Assembly: GCA_003164035.1 (NCBI GenBank)
Contig: PLRS01000058.1
Location: 22,399-66,732, forward strand
DNA from: Bryobacterales bacterium
GTDB lineage: Bacteria; Acidobacteriota; Terriglobia; Bryobacterales; Bryobacteraceae
Length of the DNA: 44,334 nt
Direction of reading: 5' to 3'
Of the stretch, positions 18,543-26,418 are shown in pieces; the stretch's first letter is position 1, and every line of letters begins with the position of its first letter. Below the pieces are notes generated by a model. That model saw only the letters and a list, made by a program, of their open reading frames with translations, did not search any database and was not told the origin of the DNA. Made by a program: the position numbers and the translations under genes.

Positions 18543-19760
18543 GTGAAGCGCTCCGGATTTGCGGACCTGCCTTTGCACGGCGGTCGTGTGCCGGCCTGGC
18601 TCGCCGATCGGATGACCCAGCTTGGGACGGCGATCGTCGAGAGCATTCTCCTCCATTACGGTCATTCGGCGTTTCTTTCGCGGCTCAGCGATCCGTATTG
18701 GTTTCAGGCGCTTGGGTCGGTCATGGGGATGGACTGGCACTCCTCCGGCATCACCACGTCGGTGATCGGCGCCCTGAAGCGTGGGCTCAATCCGCGTGCG
18801 TCGGAACTCGGGCTGTACGTCTGCGGCGGACGCGGGCGGCATTCCCGCAATACGCCTGCTGAACTGCGTGCCATCGCGGAAAGCCAGGGCCTCGATGGCG
18901 ACGCGCTGGTCCGTACCAGCCGCCTCACCGCCAAGATCGACAACAACTGTATCGCCGACGGGTTTCAGATTTACCTGCACTCGTTCATCGTCGCCGCTAC
19001 CGGCGAGTGGTCCATCGTGCAGCAGGGGCTCAATGATCGATCCGGCCTCGCGCGCCGCTACCACTGGCACTCCGCCAATGTGCGCGACTTCGTGGCCGAT
19101 CCCCACACCGGCATCGCCGGCGCGCACCAGGGCACCATCATGAACCTGGTGGATGCCCATGCCGCGCCCGCCCAGGGCGCGCTGATTGCCATCGCGCACG
19201 CCGATCCCGATGTCACCCTGCGGGAGGTCCGCCATCTCACCCTGCCCCGCCATCATGACGTGCGCCGCGAGGACGTGGATCTGAAGCGTCTCGGCGCCGT
19301 GCTGGCGGTCGCTTATGAGCGCGACCTGAAGAGCTTCGCCGATCTGCTCCTGGTTGAGAACCTCGGCCCGCGCACGCTCCAGACGCTGGCGCTCATCGCC
19401 GAAGTGGTCCACGGGACGCCGGTCCGCTTCTCGGATCCGGCGCGCTTTTCCTTCGCCCTGGGCGGCAAGGACGGCCATCCGTTCCCGGTCCCGCTGAAGT
19501 CCTACGACGAATCGATCGCGCTGCTGCGGCGCTCGCTCGATAAGGCCAAACTGGACGGCGGCGCCAAGCTCGAAGGCTTCCGCCGTCTCGACCGTTTCGT
19601 GAAGGTGGTCGAGCGTCAGATCGAGCCCGAAGCGGATTTCGACGCGGTCCTGCGGCACGAGCGCGCAATTTCCCCCGCGCAGAACGGCCGCACCGTATTC
19701 GACGCCAAACGCCCAGAGCCCAAGTCTGGGCCGCAACAGATGAGCCTGTGGGACCTGTAA
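18543..19760 (+). CDS. DUF763 family protein
   Basis: A 405-residue protein of the DUF763 family, found in archaea and scattered bacteria, with no established function. The family N-terminus KRSGFADLPLHGGRVPAWL fixes the start at GTG 18543, with GGAG about 10 bases upstream; an ATG at 18504 is in frame but adds residues outside the family. Conserved parts include DPYWFQALGSVMGMDWHSSG, the Gly/Arg-rich VCGGRGRHSRNTP, DGFQIYLHSF and RYHWHS. The many His residues (HHDVRRED) hint at metal or nucleic-acid binding, which is unproven. A decayed small gene overlaps its 3' end. Confidence 0.88.
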   Translation: MKRSGFADLPLHGGRVPAWLADRMTQLGTAIVESILLHYGHSAFLSRLSDPYWFQALGSVMGMDWHSSGITTSVIGALKRGLNPRASELGLYVCGGRGRHSRNTPAELRAIAESQGLDGDALVRTSRLTAKIDNNCIADGFQIYLHSFIVAATGEWSIVQQGLNDRSGLARRYHWHSANVRDFVADPHTGIAGAHQGTIMNLVDAHAAPAQGALIAIAHADPDVTLREVRHLTLPRHHDVRREDVDLKRLGAVLAVAYERDLKSFADLLLVENLGPRTLQTLALIAEVVHGTPVRFSDPARFSFALGGKDGHPFPVPLKSYDESIALLRRSLDKAKLDGGAKLEGFRRLDRFVKVVERQIEPEADFDAVLRHERAISPAQNGRTVFDAKRPEPKSGPQQMSLWDL

Positions 19761-19989
19761 AGGCCAACCGACTCGGCCTGAACGTGCAGTTGTTCGACGG
19801 CGCGCCGCGGGCCGCAAAGCCTTCGCCGAGGCCCTTGCGTCCGGCGTTCCCGTCTTCCATCTCGACGCCGACGGTCTCAATGTAATGGAGCGCGGCGACG
19901 GCCGGAAATTTGAGGCCCATTGGCTTCCGGGCGCCCCTTCCGGAGAAAACTACGAAGTCGTCCGCGAGTTGACGGCGCACGCGGCCTAA
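19748..19989 (+). pseudogene. Small unknown gene with a one-base frameshift
   Basis: A GTG at 19748, inside the DUF763 stop region, opens VGPVKANRLGLNVQLFDGAPRAA. Around 19815 one base appears to be missing, and the next frame carries on KAFAEALASGVPVFHLDADGL and ends 'GENYEVVRELTAHAA' at 19989. Both halves have coding character and join into one plausible 80-residue protein. Function unknown. A sequencing error would restore an intact gene coupled to DUF763. Confidence 0.5.
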
Positions 19990-20025
19990 CTAAGGCGGTC
20001 ATTCTCCCGCCGCAACGACTTTTTC

Positions 20026-20069
20026 GTGGAGCGGACCCTCGGTCTGCCACGCCGGGACTCATCCCGGCG
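20026..20069 (+). repeat. Double-hairpin repeat, family B, copy 1
   Basis: GTGG-AGCGGACC-CTC-GGTCTG-CCAC (20026-20050) forms a stem in which GTGG pairs with CCAC, and is followed by GCCGGGA-CTCA-TCCCGGC (20052-20068). A copy at 44156-44199 differs at three of 44 positions. Two of the differences are a C-G to T-A pair change within the first stem, so pairing is kept. It is intergenic, between the frameshifted gene and the intron remnant. Confidence 0.7.
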
Positions 20070-20094
20070 CTCTTGGTTGCGGCTAAGCTGCGCT

Positions 20095-20545
20095 GTGGGG
20101 CAGCCAATCGTGGCTGGATAGCGTCGGGATAAACCGGCGTGGAGTAGGGAATGCAAGAGTCACACAGGAAAGGAGTAGCGAACCATCCTGACCCCGAGCC
20201 ATGCGAGGGCAGTCGCGAGGCTGCACTGGAAGCGTTGGACAGGGGCATATGTGGGCTGGGAAATTGAGCTCCGAAAACGGCAATACAGGGAGCCGACGGC
20301 GTCAGCCAGTACGGAAGGCAATAGAGCGGTGCGCGATAGCGCGAGCGTGCCGTGCCCTGCGGAGTCGAAGACCCCATGCACGCATAGAAACTCCATGCGC
20401 GAGAACCGACAGACCCCGTGGCCGCCCGTGGCCGAAAGGCGGCGGGCCGGGTGGAGAAAGCGATGAGCCATAAGACCATCATGCACGGCGGCGGGGAGTC
20501 GTACGGCGGCATAGTACCAGCGAAGCAGCCGATTGAGGATGGCCT
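20095..20545 (+). mobile_element. Group II intron 5' remnant with first codons of its reverse transcriptase
   Basis: From about 20095 the sequence resembles domain I onward of bacterial group II introns as I remember them: GGCTGGATAGCGTCGGG, GGAGTAGGGAATGCAAGAG, GGAAAGGAGTAGCGAACCAT, and GGGGCATATGTGGGCTGGGA. At 20463 an ATG opens MSHKTIMHGGGESYGGIVPA, like the N-terminus of LtrA-type intron-encoded proteins. After about 27 codons (20545) the likeness stops. The reverse-transcriptase, maturase and domains V/VI are absent. The 5' boundary is uncertain: GTGGG at 20095 is a weak match to GUGYG, and it also resembles the GTGG-foot repeats. It cannot splice or move by itself. Confidence 0.65.
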
Positions 20546-21150
20546 GTTCTGCTGGGGATCGAGGGAGAAGCGGTATCCGGCGAGAGCGTTTCACCCGCAA
20601 ATGGGTGGAGCAGTGCCCGCTTTGCGGAGAAGTTGGGTTCTCATTCAAACCTGCAGAACCAGGTGACCGTCTCCTGAGCAGCCACGCCTACTGCCTAGAA
20701 GAATGCGAATTGGCCAAAGAGTATGATGCAATGTATTGGTTCTTGGACTGCCAGGAGCATCCAAGCGTTCCTGATCGCGCTTATCACAGTTGCCATTCCC
20801 CGATGCTTGATCTCGCGTACGAGGCTGCCAAATCGGCGCGATTTGAAGATCCGAACTGTTTATCGGAATTGCGTGGAATAGTTATGGCCACTCGGCGGCT
20901 TAGAGAACAGCGGATATTTTCTACCCCCGAGACTATGGTGGCCATCAGAAACATCGCGCGGGCCCTTAGGTCAGATCCGAATTGTCCGAGGTACGAGGAC
21001 GAGGAGCCCTGGTATGTACCCCATTTGGCGCACTTGCGCTCCGGTAACAGAGCGGCCTTTCCCTGCTATAGCTGTGAACACCACAGGAGGTCTCTCAGCG
21101 GCCCAGGGAGCGGGATACCGGGCTCAAGCTCGTCGAATGGTGAGATGTGA
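20539..21150 (+). CDS. Unknown Cys-rich protein next to the intron remnant
   Basis: An open frame of about 203 codons. A likely zinc-binding start (VEQCPLCGEVGF, then YCLEECELA) is followed by a helical region with Cys and His scattered (QEHPSVPDRAYHSCHSP), and a late FPCYSCEHHR. Base composition is visibly more AT-rich than neighbours, which suggests transfer. The first 20 codons run through the intron-remnant junction and are probably not native, so the true N-terminus may be lost or start later. The last residues are low-complexity Ser/Gly. I do not recognise a family. The following 216 bases (21151-21366) hold nothing I can identify. Confidence 0.45.
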   Translation: MACSAGDRGRSGIRRERFTRKWVEQCPLCGEVGFSFKPAEPGDRLLSSHAYCLEECELAKEYDAMYWFLDCQEHPSVPDRAYHSCHSPMLDLAYEAAKSARFEDPNCLSELRGIVMATRRLREQRIFSTPETMVAIRNIARALRSDPNCPRYEDEEPWYVPHLAHLRSGNRAAFPCYSCEHHRRSLSGPGSGIPGSSSSNGEM

Positions 21151-21366
21151 ACCGCTGCTTCAGGGCGACAGGCTCCACGGGGACAGACGGGGCGTTTCCA
21201 GGCTTCTCAGTCGTTACTCCTGTGACGCCAATCACGGAAATCGGTTCCCACAAGTCGTTTGCGTCTGCCGCTTTCCGGATTCGTCCGCGAGCCGTGCTCG
21301 ACGGTCCGGGCGACCGCTGAGTTCTCTGCCGGCGATCGGAGAGGAGGTCGGCGGATCGTACCCGCG

Positions 21367-21624
21367 TTAGAGACTGCGGCGTGAAGTTGGCCGGCGGTGC
21401 CGATGTTTCTGTATGATTCCCGCCAGTGCGCGCAAGGCCTCATTGGCCTCCCCTGAACTCGGAAAGGCGGCGGCAACATCGGGTTCCAGGACTACAACGG
21501 CGCTTCCCGCAGCGTACCGGGATGCGAACTTGTTCGGCGCGCCCCGCTTGAAGTCATACTCCGGAAGAATCTCGTCGGCACCGACTCGGTCGGCGGCCAC
21601 GCCTTTACTGGGTGATTTCTTCAT
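21367..21624 (-). CDS. Putative antitoxin partnered with BrnT
   Basis: An 85-residue protein whose start overlaps the 3' end of the BrnT-like toxin gene by 20 bases. The core DEILPEYDFKRGAPNKFASRY resembles short antitoxin-like proteins often found after BrnT toxins. VVVLEPDVAAAFPSSGEANE continues into a helix and a basic tail (KHRHRRPTSRRSL). It lacks the classical BrnA ribbon-helix-helix look, so neutralisation and autorepression are inferred from gene order and size. Confidence 0.7.
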   Translation of the reverse strand: MKKSPSKGVAADRVGADEILPEYDFKRGAPNKFASRYAAGSAVVVLEPDVAAAFPSSGEANEALRALAGIIQKHRHRRPTSRRSL

Positions 21625-21889
21625 AATCTCTTCTCTCAGGGCGCGTGGCCCGCCGGGCGCTGATGATGCGAACAGCCTCGGCGCGTTCGACGTACATCAC
21701 TGCCAGCAAACGCCGCTCTTTAGAAATGCCCAACAGTACCAACCGCTCCTCTACGGCTGAATGACGCGGATCAGCCACAATTCGGCCCAATGGATCGCCG
21801 AAGACCGTCGCCGCCTCCTCGAACGATACTTTGTGCTTGGCGAGATTTGCCGCAGCCTTTCGCTGATCCCACTGGAACTCCAAGGCCAA
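21605..21889 (-). CDS. brnT: BrnT-family toxin
   Basis: A 94-residue RelE-fold ribonuclease toxin of the BrnT family, which blocks growth by cutting RNA and is neutralised by an adjacent antitoxin. The pattern FQWDQRKAAANLAKHKVSFE, 'EEAATVFGDPLG', EERLVLLGISKERRLLAV, and the end VRIISARRATRPERRDYEE is characteristic. The start is a TTG at 21889 or 21883. A perfect TATAAT (21900 to 21895 on the minus strand) lies only five bases before 21889, so the message may be nearly leaderless; no clear -35 box was found. Confidence 0.85.
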   Translation of the reverse strand: MALEFQWDQRKAAANLAKHKVSFEEAATVFGDPLGRIVADPRHSAVEERLVLLGISKERRLLAVMYVERAEAVRIISARRATRPERRDYEEITQ

Positions 21890-22066
21890 CCCCCATTATA
21901 CCTGCGACGTTTCCGCCGCGGCTTCCGCAACGGAGCGGGAACTGCCCCTTCCGCACTCGGCTTGAGATTCTCTGTCGGCTTCACCCGCTCATTGTGCCGG
22001 GAACAACAGGGGAACAACTGACGGGAGCCTTTGGCGATTTGTAGCTCCTGAATTATCACCCAGAGA

Positions 22067-22133
22067 TCGGCCGACTCAAAGGTGCGGCAGACAGCCGACC
22101 CTTTGCTTTCAGCGTGCTACCGCAGTCGGCCGA
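22067..22133. repeat. Inverted repeat in the gap upstream of the BrnT module
   Basis: In the 305-base gap 21890-22194, TCGGCCGACT (22067-22076) is mirrored by AGTCGGCCGA (22124-22133), a perfect 10-bp stem. AAAGG (22078-22082) and CCTTT (22100-22104) can pair inside it. It could be a structured element or the end of a mobile unit. Nothing else in the gap is recognised. Confidence 0.45.
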
Positions 22134-22194
22134 CGCCGAAACTGGCGAAGTAGTCAGACCGCCCACGGGTTGGGACAGCGGATGGTGCGACCGT

Positions 22195-22605
22195 CTATTC
22201 CCCGTAAAGCCTGGCCCCGGCGATGGTGGCGAGGATGAGGGCGGGCAGGGTTCCGATTATCAGCGGAATTACAGTGGCCGGCGAAAAAAGGCCAAAGGAG
22301 CACCACGTGGCGTCTCCCAAGCTGACGATGAACCACCACGCGAAAGCCGCTACGATTGCGGCCTTCGCGCCGGGGCCGTAGAGCGGCCGGATGGCGGCGT
22401 AAAGCCACAGAATGGAAATGCCTTCAAGCAGATCGATTACGACATTGAACAGGACGAAGCCGGGAGTGGGCGCACCAAGACGGTTATTGGGCAGAGCGGC
22501 GAAATCCCGGCCGAGCAGTGCGGTGACGATAGCGCCGAGTACGATCCAGACGATCCCAGTTAACAGTCCGCAGAGGAGCAAGCGGGACCAATTGATTTTG
22601 CTCAT
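22195..22605 (-). CDS. Small four-helix membrane protein
   Basis: A 136-residue integral membrane protein starting MSKINWSRLLLCGLLTGIVW. About four hydrophobic segments are visible, including GFVLFNVVIDLLEGISILWL, AAIVAAFAWWFIVSLGD, and a final segment IPLIIGTLPALILATIAG. It lacks a catalytic motif and belongs to a type common as unnamed proteins in Acidobacteriota. The frame stays open upstream for 600 codons opposite-phase to the ADOP gene, but only this part has membrane-protein character. It follows the ADOP gene in the same direction. Confidence 0.7.
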   Translation of the reverse strand: MSKINWSRLLLCGLLTGIVWIVLGAIVTALLGRDFAALPNNRLGAPTPGFVLFNVVIDLLEGISILWLYAAIRPLYGPGAKAAIVAAFAWWFIVSLGDATWCSFGLFSPATVIPLIIGTLPALILATIAGARLYGE

Positions 22606-22766
22606 ACTGTCGAATTCTGCATGCCCATTGTAGCGCTCTCGCGTCAGCCAGCCGGTTCCTAAAGGACCGACGCTAAAATCTGACTCACGGGAGCACAAAA
22701 GGCGAGCCTGACAATTCGGACCCCATGCCCCCCAGCGCCCGGCAACCCTCAATGAAACTCCCGCTC

Positions 22767-25235
22767 CTACGTATGCCGGATCGCCTTGACCGGCGCCACC
22801 GCGGCTGCCCGCCGCGCTGGCACCAAACAGGCTACCGCGGCTACCGCCGTCACCACCACCGCCACTACGACGAAGGTCGCCGGGTCGGCGGCCTTCACTC
22901 CGTATAACAGCGCCTTCAGGAACCGGGTTACCCCGTATGCCGCACCCAGGCCCAGCACCACGCCGATTCCGGTCAGTTTCATTCCCTGGCTCACAATCAG
23001 CCGAAGCACATCGCCGCGGGCCGCGCCCAGCGCCACCCGGATGCCGATTTCCTGCATCCGCTGCTCCACCGAATACGACATCAGCCCGTAGATCCCGATC
23101 GCCGCCAGCAGCAGCGCGATGGCCCCAAACACCGTCAGCAGCAGCATGTTGAAATTCTGCCGCGCCAGCGACGCGGCTACCAGTTTGTCCATGGTCCGCA
23201 CGTGCGCCGTGGCCATCTGGCTGTCCACTCCACGCACCTCCCGCTCCACCGCTGCGCGCACGGCGAACGGGTCTCCCGCAGTGCGAACCGCCCAACCTAG
23301 CGGGATAATGCCATTGAGCAGCTTGCCCAATCCTTCCGCTACCTGGCCCTGCGGGACATACATCACTCCCACGTCGGCCTGGTCGAGCCCGGTTTCGTGA
23401 ACGTCTCCGACCACACCGACGATCTGGCGCGCCGCCTCTTCGAACTGAGGCCCGAGCCCCTTCCCGATGACGATCGCCTGGCCGACCGGGTCCCGGTCCT
23501 TCCAATATTTCTTGGCCATGCTCTGGTTGATCACCACCACCGGGGCCGAATTGCCCAAATCGGCGTCGGTAAACACGCGGCCACGTATCACCGGTATCCC
23601 GAGCGCGCGGAAATAGTGGGCCGAAACCGAGCGCCACTCCTCGTCGCCGTTGTAGTCGCCCTTGGCTGGCGGATGGCCGACGATATTGAACGGCAGATCC
23701 GCATTTTCCCCGCTCATCGGCAACATCGCCGCGGCAGCGCCGGCTTCGACGCCGGGAGTCGCTTCGATACGCTGCGTTACCTGGCGTACGAAATTGTCGA
23801 CTTTGGCCGTGGAATCGTAAGCCTCGCTGCCCATGGACGTCTCGAATATCAGGACGTTGTGCGGGTTCAAACCCGGATTCACCGAGCGCAATCCCGCAAA
23901 AGTGCGGATCAGCAGCGCCGAGCCGATCACCAGAACCAGCGCCAGCGCCACCTCCGTAATCACCAGGAACGAGCGCGCCCGCTTCCGCAGCATGCCCCCG
24001 CCCGAGCGTCCGGCTTCCTTCAATGTCGAAGCCAGATCGGGACTCGAAACATCCAGCGCCGGGAAAAGCCCGAACAGAACGCTGGTCAGCGCCGCCACCC
24101 CCAACGTGTACCCCGCCACTTTCCAATCGAGCAAAGGAAGAGCCGCATGCAGGCCGTCGGCGTCGGTAAGCCGCGGGATGTCGCCCGGAGCCATCATCAG
24201 CAGCATCCGCACTCCCCAGGCGCCAATCGCAAATCCCGCCAACCCGCCGATGCCCGCCAGCAGCAGGCTTTCGGTAAGCAGTTGCCGCACCATGCGCCAG
24301 CGGCTGGCTCCGATCGCCGCCCGGATGGCTAGCTCCGTTTGCCGCACCGCCGCCCGTGCCAGCAACAGGTTCGCCACGTTGGCGCAGGCAATCAGCAGCA
24401 CGAACCCCACCGCGCCCAGCAGGATCAGCAACGCCGTGCGCACGTCTTCCACCATGGAATCCTTCATGGGGACCACCGCCACGCTCTCGCCCGGATCCAT
24501 CCACTTCGGGTGTGCCGCCCGAAACCGCTCGCCGACCACTTTCATCGCTCCCCGCGCCTGTTCAATCCTGATTCCCGGCTTCAGACGCGCCGCGGCCGCC
24601 AGGTAATGGCCCTGATTGTCGCTGGCCGGATCGGCCTGTAGCGGAAGCCACACGTCCACCGCCGGATCGGACTCAAAACCCTTCGGCATCACCCCCACCA
24701 CCGTGTAGGGCCGGTGATTCAGCCGGATTGCCTTGCCCACGATTCCCGGATCGGCGGCCAGCCGGTTCCGCCACACCCGGTTGCTGAGCACCGCGACCGC
24801 CGGTCCCGCGGGAAGGTCCTCGGATTGGCTGAAGGCTAGGCCCAGCGCCGGCGCCACGCCGAATACCCGGAAATAGTCTTTCGAAACGTGGCTCGCTTTG
24901 ACCGGTTCCGGGCGGCTGCCGGCTCCCAGACTAACGTCCAGGCCGGACTGTTCGTAAAGCGCGATGGCGCTGAAAACGTCGGTCCGGCGCCAGAACATGA
25001 ACTTGGGGATGGAATTCGAATATCCGTTTCCGTTCCGGAATTGCCGGCCCAACCGCACCAGCCGGTCGGGCTCCGGATACGGCAGTGGCTGGAGCATCAC
25101 TCCGTTTACTACCGTGAAAATCGCGGTATTGGCGCCGATGCCCAGCGCCAACGCGGCAACTGCCACGGCCGTGAACCCTGGGCTGCCGCGCAGCGTGCGA
25201 AAAGCGTAGCGGATGTCGGAGGCGAATGGTCCCAT
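22767..25235 (-). CDS. ADOP-family ABC transporter permease (duplicated MacB/FtsX)
   Basis: An 822-residue permease with two MacB-periplasmic plus FtsX halves, the acidobacterial duplicated orphan permease arrangement (TIGR03434). The start is placed at MGPFASDIRYAFRTLRGSPG, the family N-terminus; a more distal start adds a Cys-rich leader read from a repeat. First half: helix AVAALALGIGANTAIFTVV, then the MacB extracellular domain and helices around 'LLGAVGFVLLIACANVANLL'. Second half restarts at KRARSFLVITEVALALVL, with a last FtsX block (VFGAIALLLAAIGIYGLMSY, IGIRVALGAARGDVLRLIV). No ATPase gene is adjacent, as usual for ADOPs. It may work with a distant MacB ATPase; substrate unknown. Confidence 0.93.
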   Translation of the reverse strand: MGPFASDIRYAFRTLRGSPGFTAVAVAALALGIGANTAIFTVVNGVMLQPLPYPEPDRLVRLGRQFRNGNGYSNSIPKFMFWRRTDVFSAIALYEQSGLDVSLGAGSRPEPVKASHVSKDYFRVFGVAPALGLAFSQSEDLPAGPAVAVLSNRVWRNRLAADPGIVGKAIRLNHRPYTVVGVMPKGFESDPAVDVWLPLQADPASDNQGHYLAAAARLKPGIRIEQARGAMKVVGERFRAAHPKWMDPGESVAVVPMKDSMVEDVRTALLILLGAVGFVLLIACANVANLLLARAAVRQTELAIRAAIGASRWRMVRQLLTESLLLAGIGGLAGFAIGAWGVRMLLMMAPGDIPRLTDADGLHAALPLLDWKVAGYTLGVAALTSVLFGLFPALDVSSPDLASTLKEAGRSGGGMLRKRARSFLVITEVALALVLVIGSALLIRTFAGLRSVNPGLNPHNVLIFETSMGSEAYDSTAKVDNFVRQVTQRIEATPGVEAGAAAAMLPMSGENADLPFNIVGHPPAKGDYNGDEEWRSVSAHYFRALGIPVIRGRVFTDADLGNSAPVVVINQSMAKKYWKDRDPVGQAIVIGKGLGPQFEEAARQIVGVVGDVHETGLDQADVGVMYVPQGQVAEGLGKLLNGIIPLGWAVRTAGDPFAVRAAVEREVRGVDSQMATAHVRTMDKLVAASLARQNFNMLLLTVFGAIALLLAAIGIYGLMSYSVEQRMQEIGIRVALGAARGDVLRLIVSQGMKLTGIGVVLGLGAAYGVTRFLKALLYGVKAADPATFVVVAVVVTAVAAVACLVPARRAAAVAPVKAIRHT

Positions 25236-25587
25236 AGTTAACCATACGAAGCGAAATCCGTCCAAGATGCAGAAAGCCGCAGAACAGCCGCAAAAAGCCG
25301 CACAAGTTTGCACAAATTGGTAGCCGCGTGCCCGCTGTCCCGCGCGGTGAACTGCACGCTTCGCCTATTTTCGTCCTCGATCCGGCCTCTTTGCCATTCG
25401 CCTGGCGCGAGGCTTCTGAGGAACAATGCACTCGGTTATTTCCTATTTCAGGGGCTCCGCTTATTGTCTTCAAATACTTGCGAACGGGGCAACGGCTAGA
25501 CGCAAGCTCCGCCTGCCATCTTGCGAATGGGAGGGCGGCAGGTTGGCAAGCCCAAACCGTCGATCCGCGCGCCGGTGGTCTTTAGCT
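25236..25587. other. Intergenic region between the ADOP gene and thiG
   Basis: A 352-base gap without a convincing gene. Close to the ADOP start there are degenerate direct units of about 10-11 bases, GCAGAAAGCC, GCAGAACAGCC, GCAAAAAGCC (about 25269-25300), then GCACAA twice. The rest has no long frame with coding character. Promoter elements for the leftward ADOP gene should lie here, but I see no strong match. Confidence 0.4.
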
Positions 25588-26373
25588 TTAGCTCGCCGAA
25601 CCGATCACTCCGGCCATTGGGCTGCTGGCCGAAGCGTAGAGTCTCTTGGGCATGCGGCCCGATTCAAAGGCCAACCGTCCGGCCTGTACCGCCAGGTTCA
25701 TGGCGCGCGCCATTTTTTCCGGTTCGGAAGCAGCCGCGATAGCGGTGTTCAGGAGCACTCCGTCGGCGCCCAGTTCCATCGCCACCGCGGCGTCGGAAGC
25801 GGTTCCCACTCCGGCATCCACGATTACGGGCACTTCCGTGATCATTTCGCGCAAAATGCGCAGGTTGGTCGAATTCTGGATGCCCAGCCCCGAACCGATG
25901 GGTGCGGCCAAAGGCATAACGGCCGCTGCTCCGGCTTCGATCAACCGCCGGGCATTCACAACGTCATCATTGGTGTAGGGAAGTACGACAAAGCCTTCCT
26001 TCACCAGCGTCCGCGTGGCTTCGAGCAGCCCCGCATTGTCCGGGAAAAGAGTTTTCTCGTCCCCGATCACTTCGAGCTTGATCCAGTGGGAAAGCCCGAC
26101 CTCGCGCGCCAGCAGAGCCGTGCGCACGGCATCGTCGGCGGTGTAACAGCCGGCTGTGTTGGGAAGAATGAAGATCCGCGACCGGTCGATATAATCCAGC
26201 AACGATTCCTTGGAACGGTCCGTAAGGTTCACCCGCCGCACCGCCACCGTCGCCATATCGGCGCCGCTGGCCTCGTGACAACGCTTCATTTCCTGGAAAC
26301 TGCGATATTTCCCCGTTCCAACGATGAGGCGCGAACCAAACTCCCGTCCCGCGATTTTCAACGTATCCGCCAT
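25588..26373 (-). CDS. thiG: Thiazole synthase
   Basis: A 261-residue TIM-barrel enzyme that builds the thiazole phosphate of thiamine from deoxyxylulose phosphate, dehydroglycine and ThiS thiocarboxylate. Marks: [15 protein letters not shown] at the start, the Schiff-base Lys in [39 protein letters not shown], and the phosphate site [20 protein letters not shown] with [10 protein letters not shown]. It starts 46 bases after flgL in the same direction, so it may be read from the flagellar promoter. No TPP riboswitch and no other thi genes are seen. Confidence 0.95.
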   Translation of the reverse strand: MADTLKIAGREFGSRLIVGTGKYRSFQEMKRCHEASGADMATVAVRRVNLTDRSKESLLDYIDRSRIFILPNTAGCYTADDAVRTALLAREVGLSHWIKLEVIGDEKTLFPDNAGLLEATRTLVKEGFVVLPYTNDDVVNARRLIEAGAAAVMPLAAPIGSGLGIQNSTNLRILREMITEVPVIVDAGVGTASDAAVAMELGADGVLLNTAIAAASEPEKMARAMNLAVQAGRLAFESGRMPKRLYASASSPMAGVIGSAS

Positions 26374-26418
26374 AGCCTCATTGTAACGACTTGCCGAATC
26401 GGTAGAGTAAAGCGCCTG

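Noticed and set aside
22606-24504. Long leftward frame upstream of the small membrane protein
   Set aside because: Gly/Arg-rich shadow of the ADOP permease gene in another phase.
25269-25300. CRISPR-like spaced repeats
   Set aside because: Units are about 10 bases, degenerate and adjacent, without spacers.
26374-26418. TPP riboswitch before thiG
   Set aside because: The 45-base gap is too short and shows no thi-box pattern.
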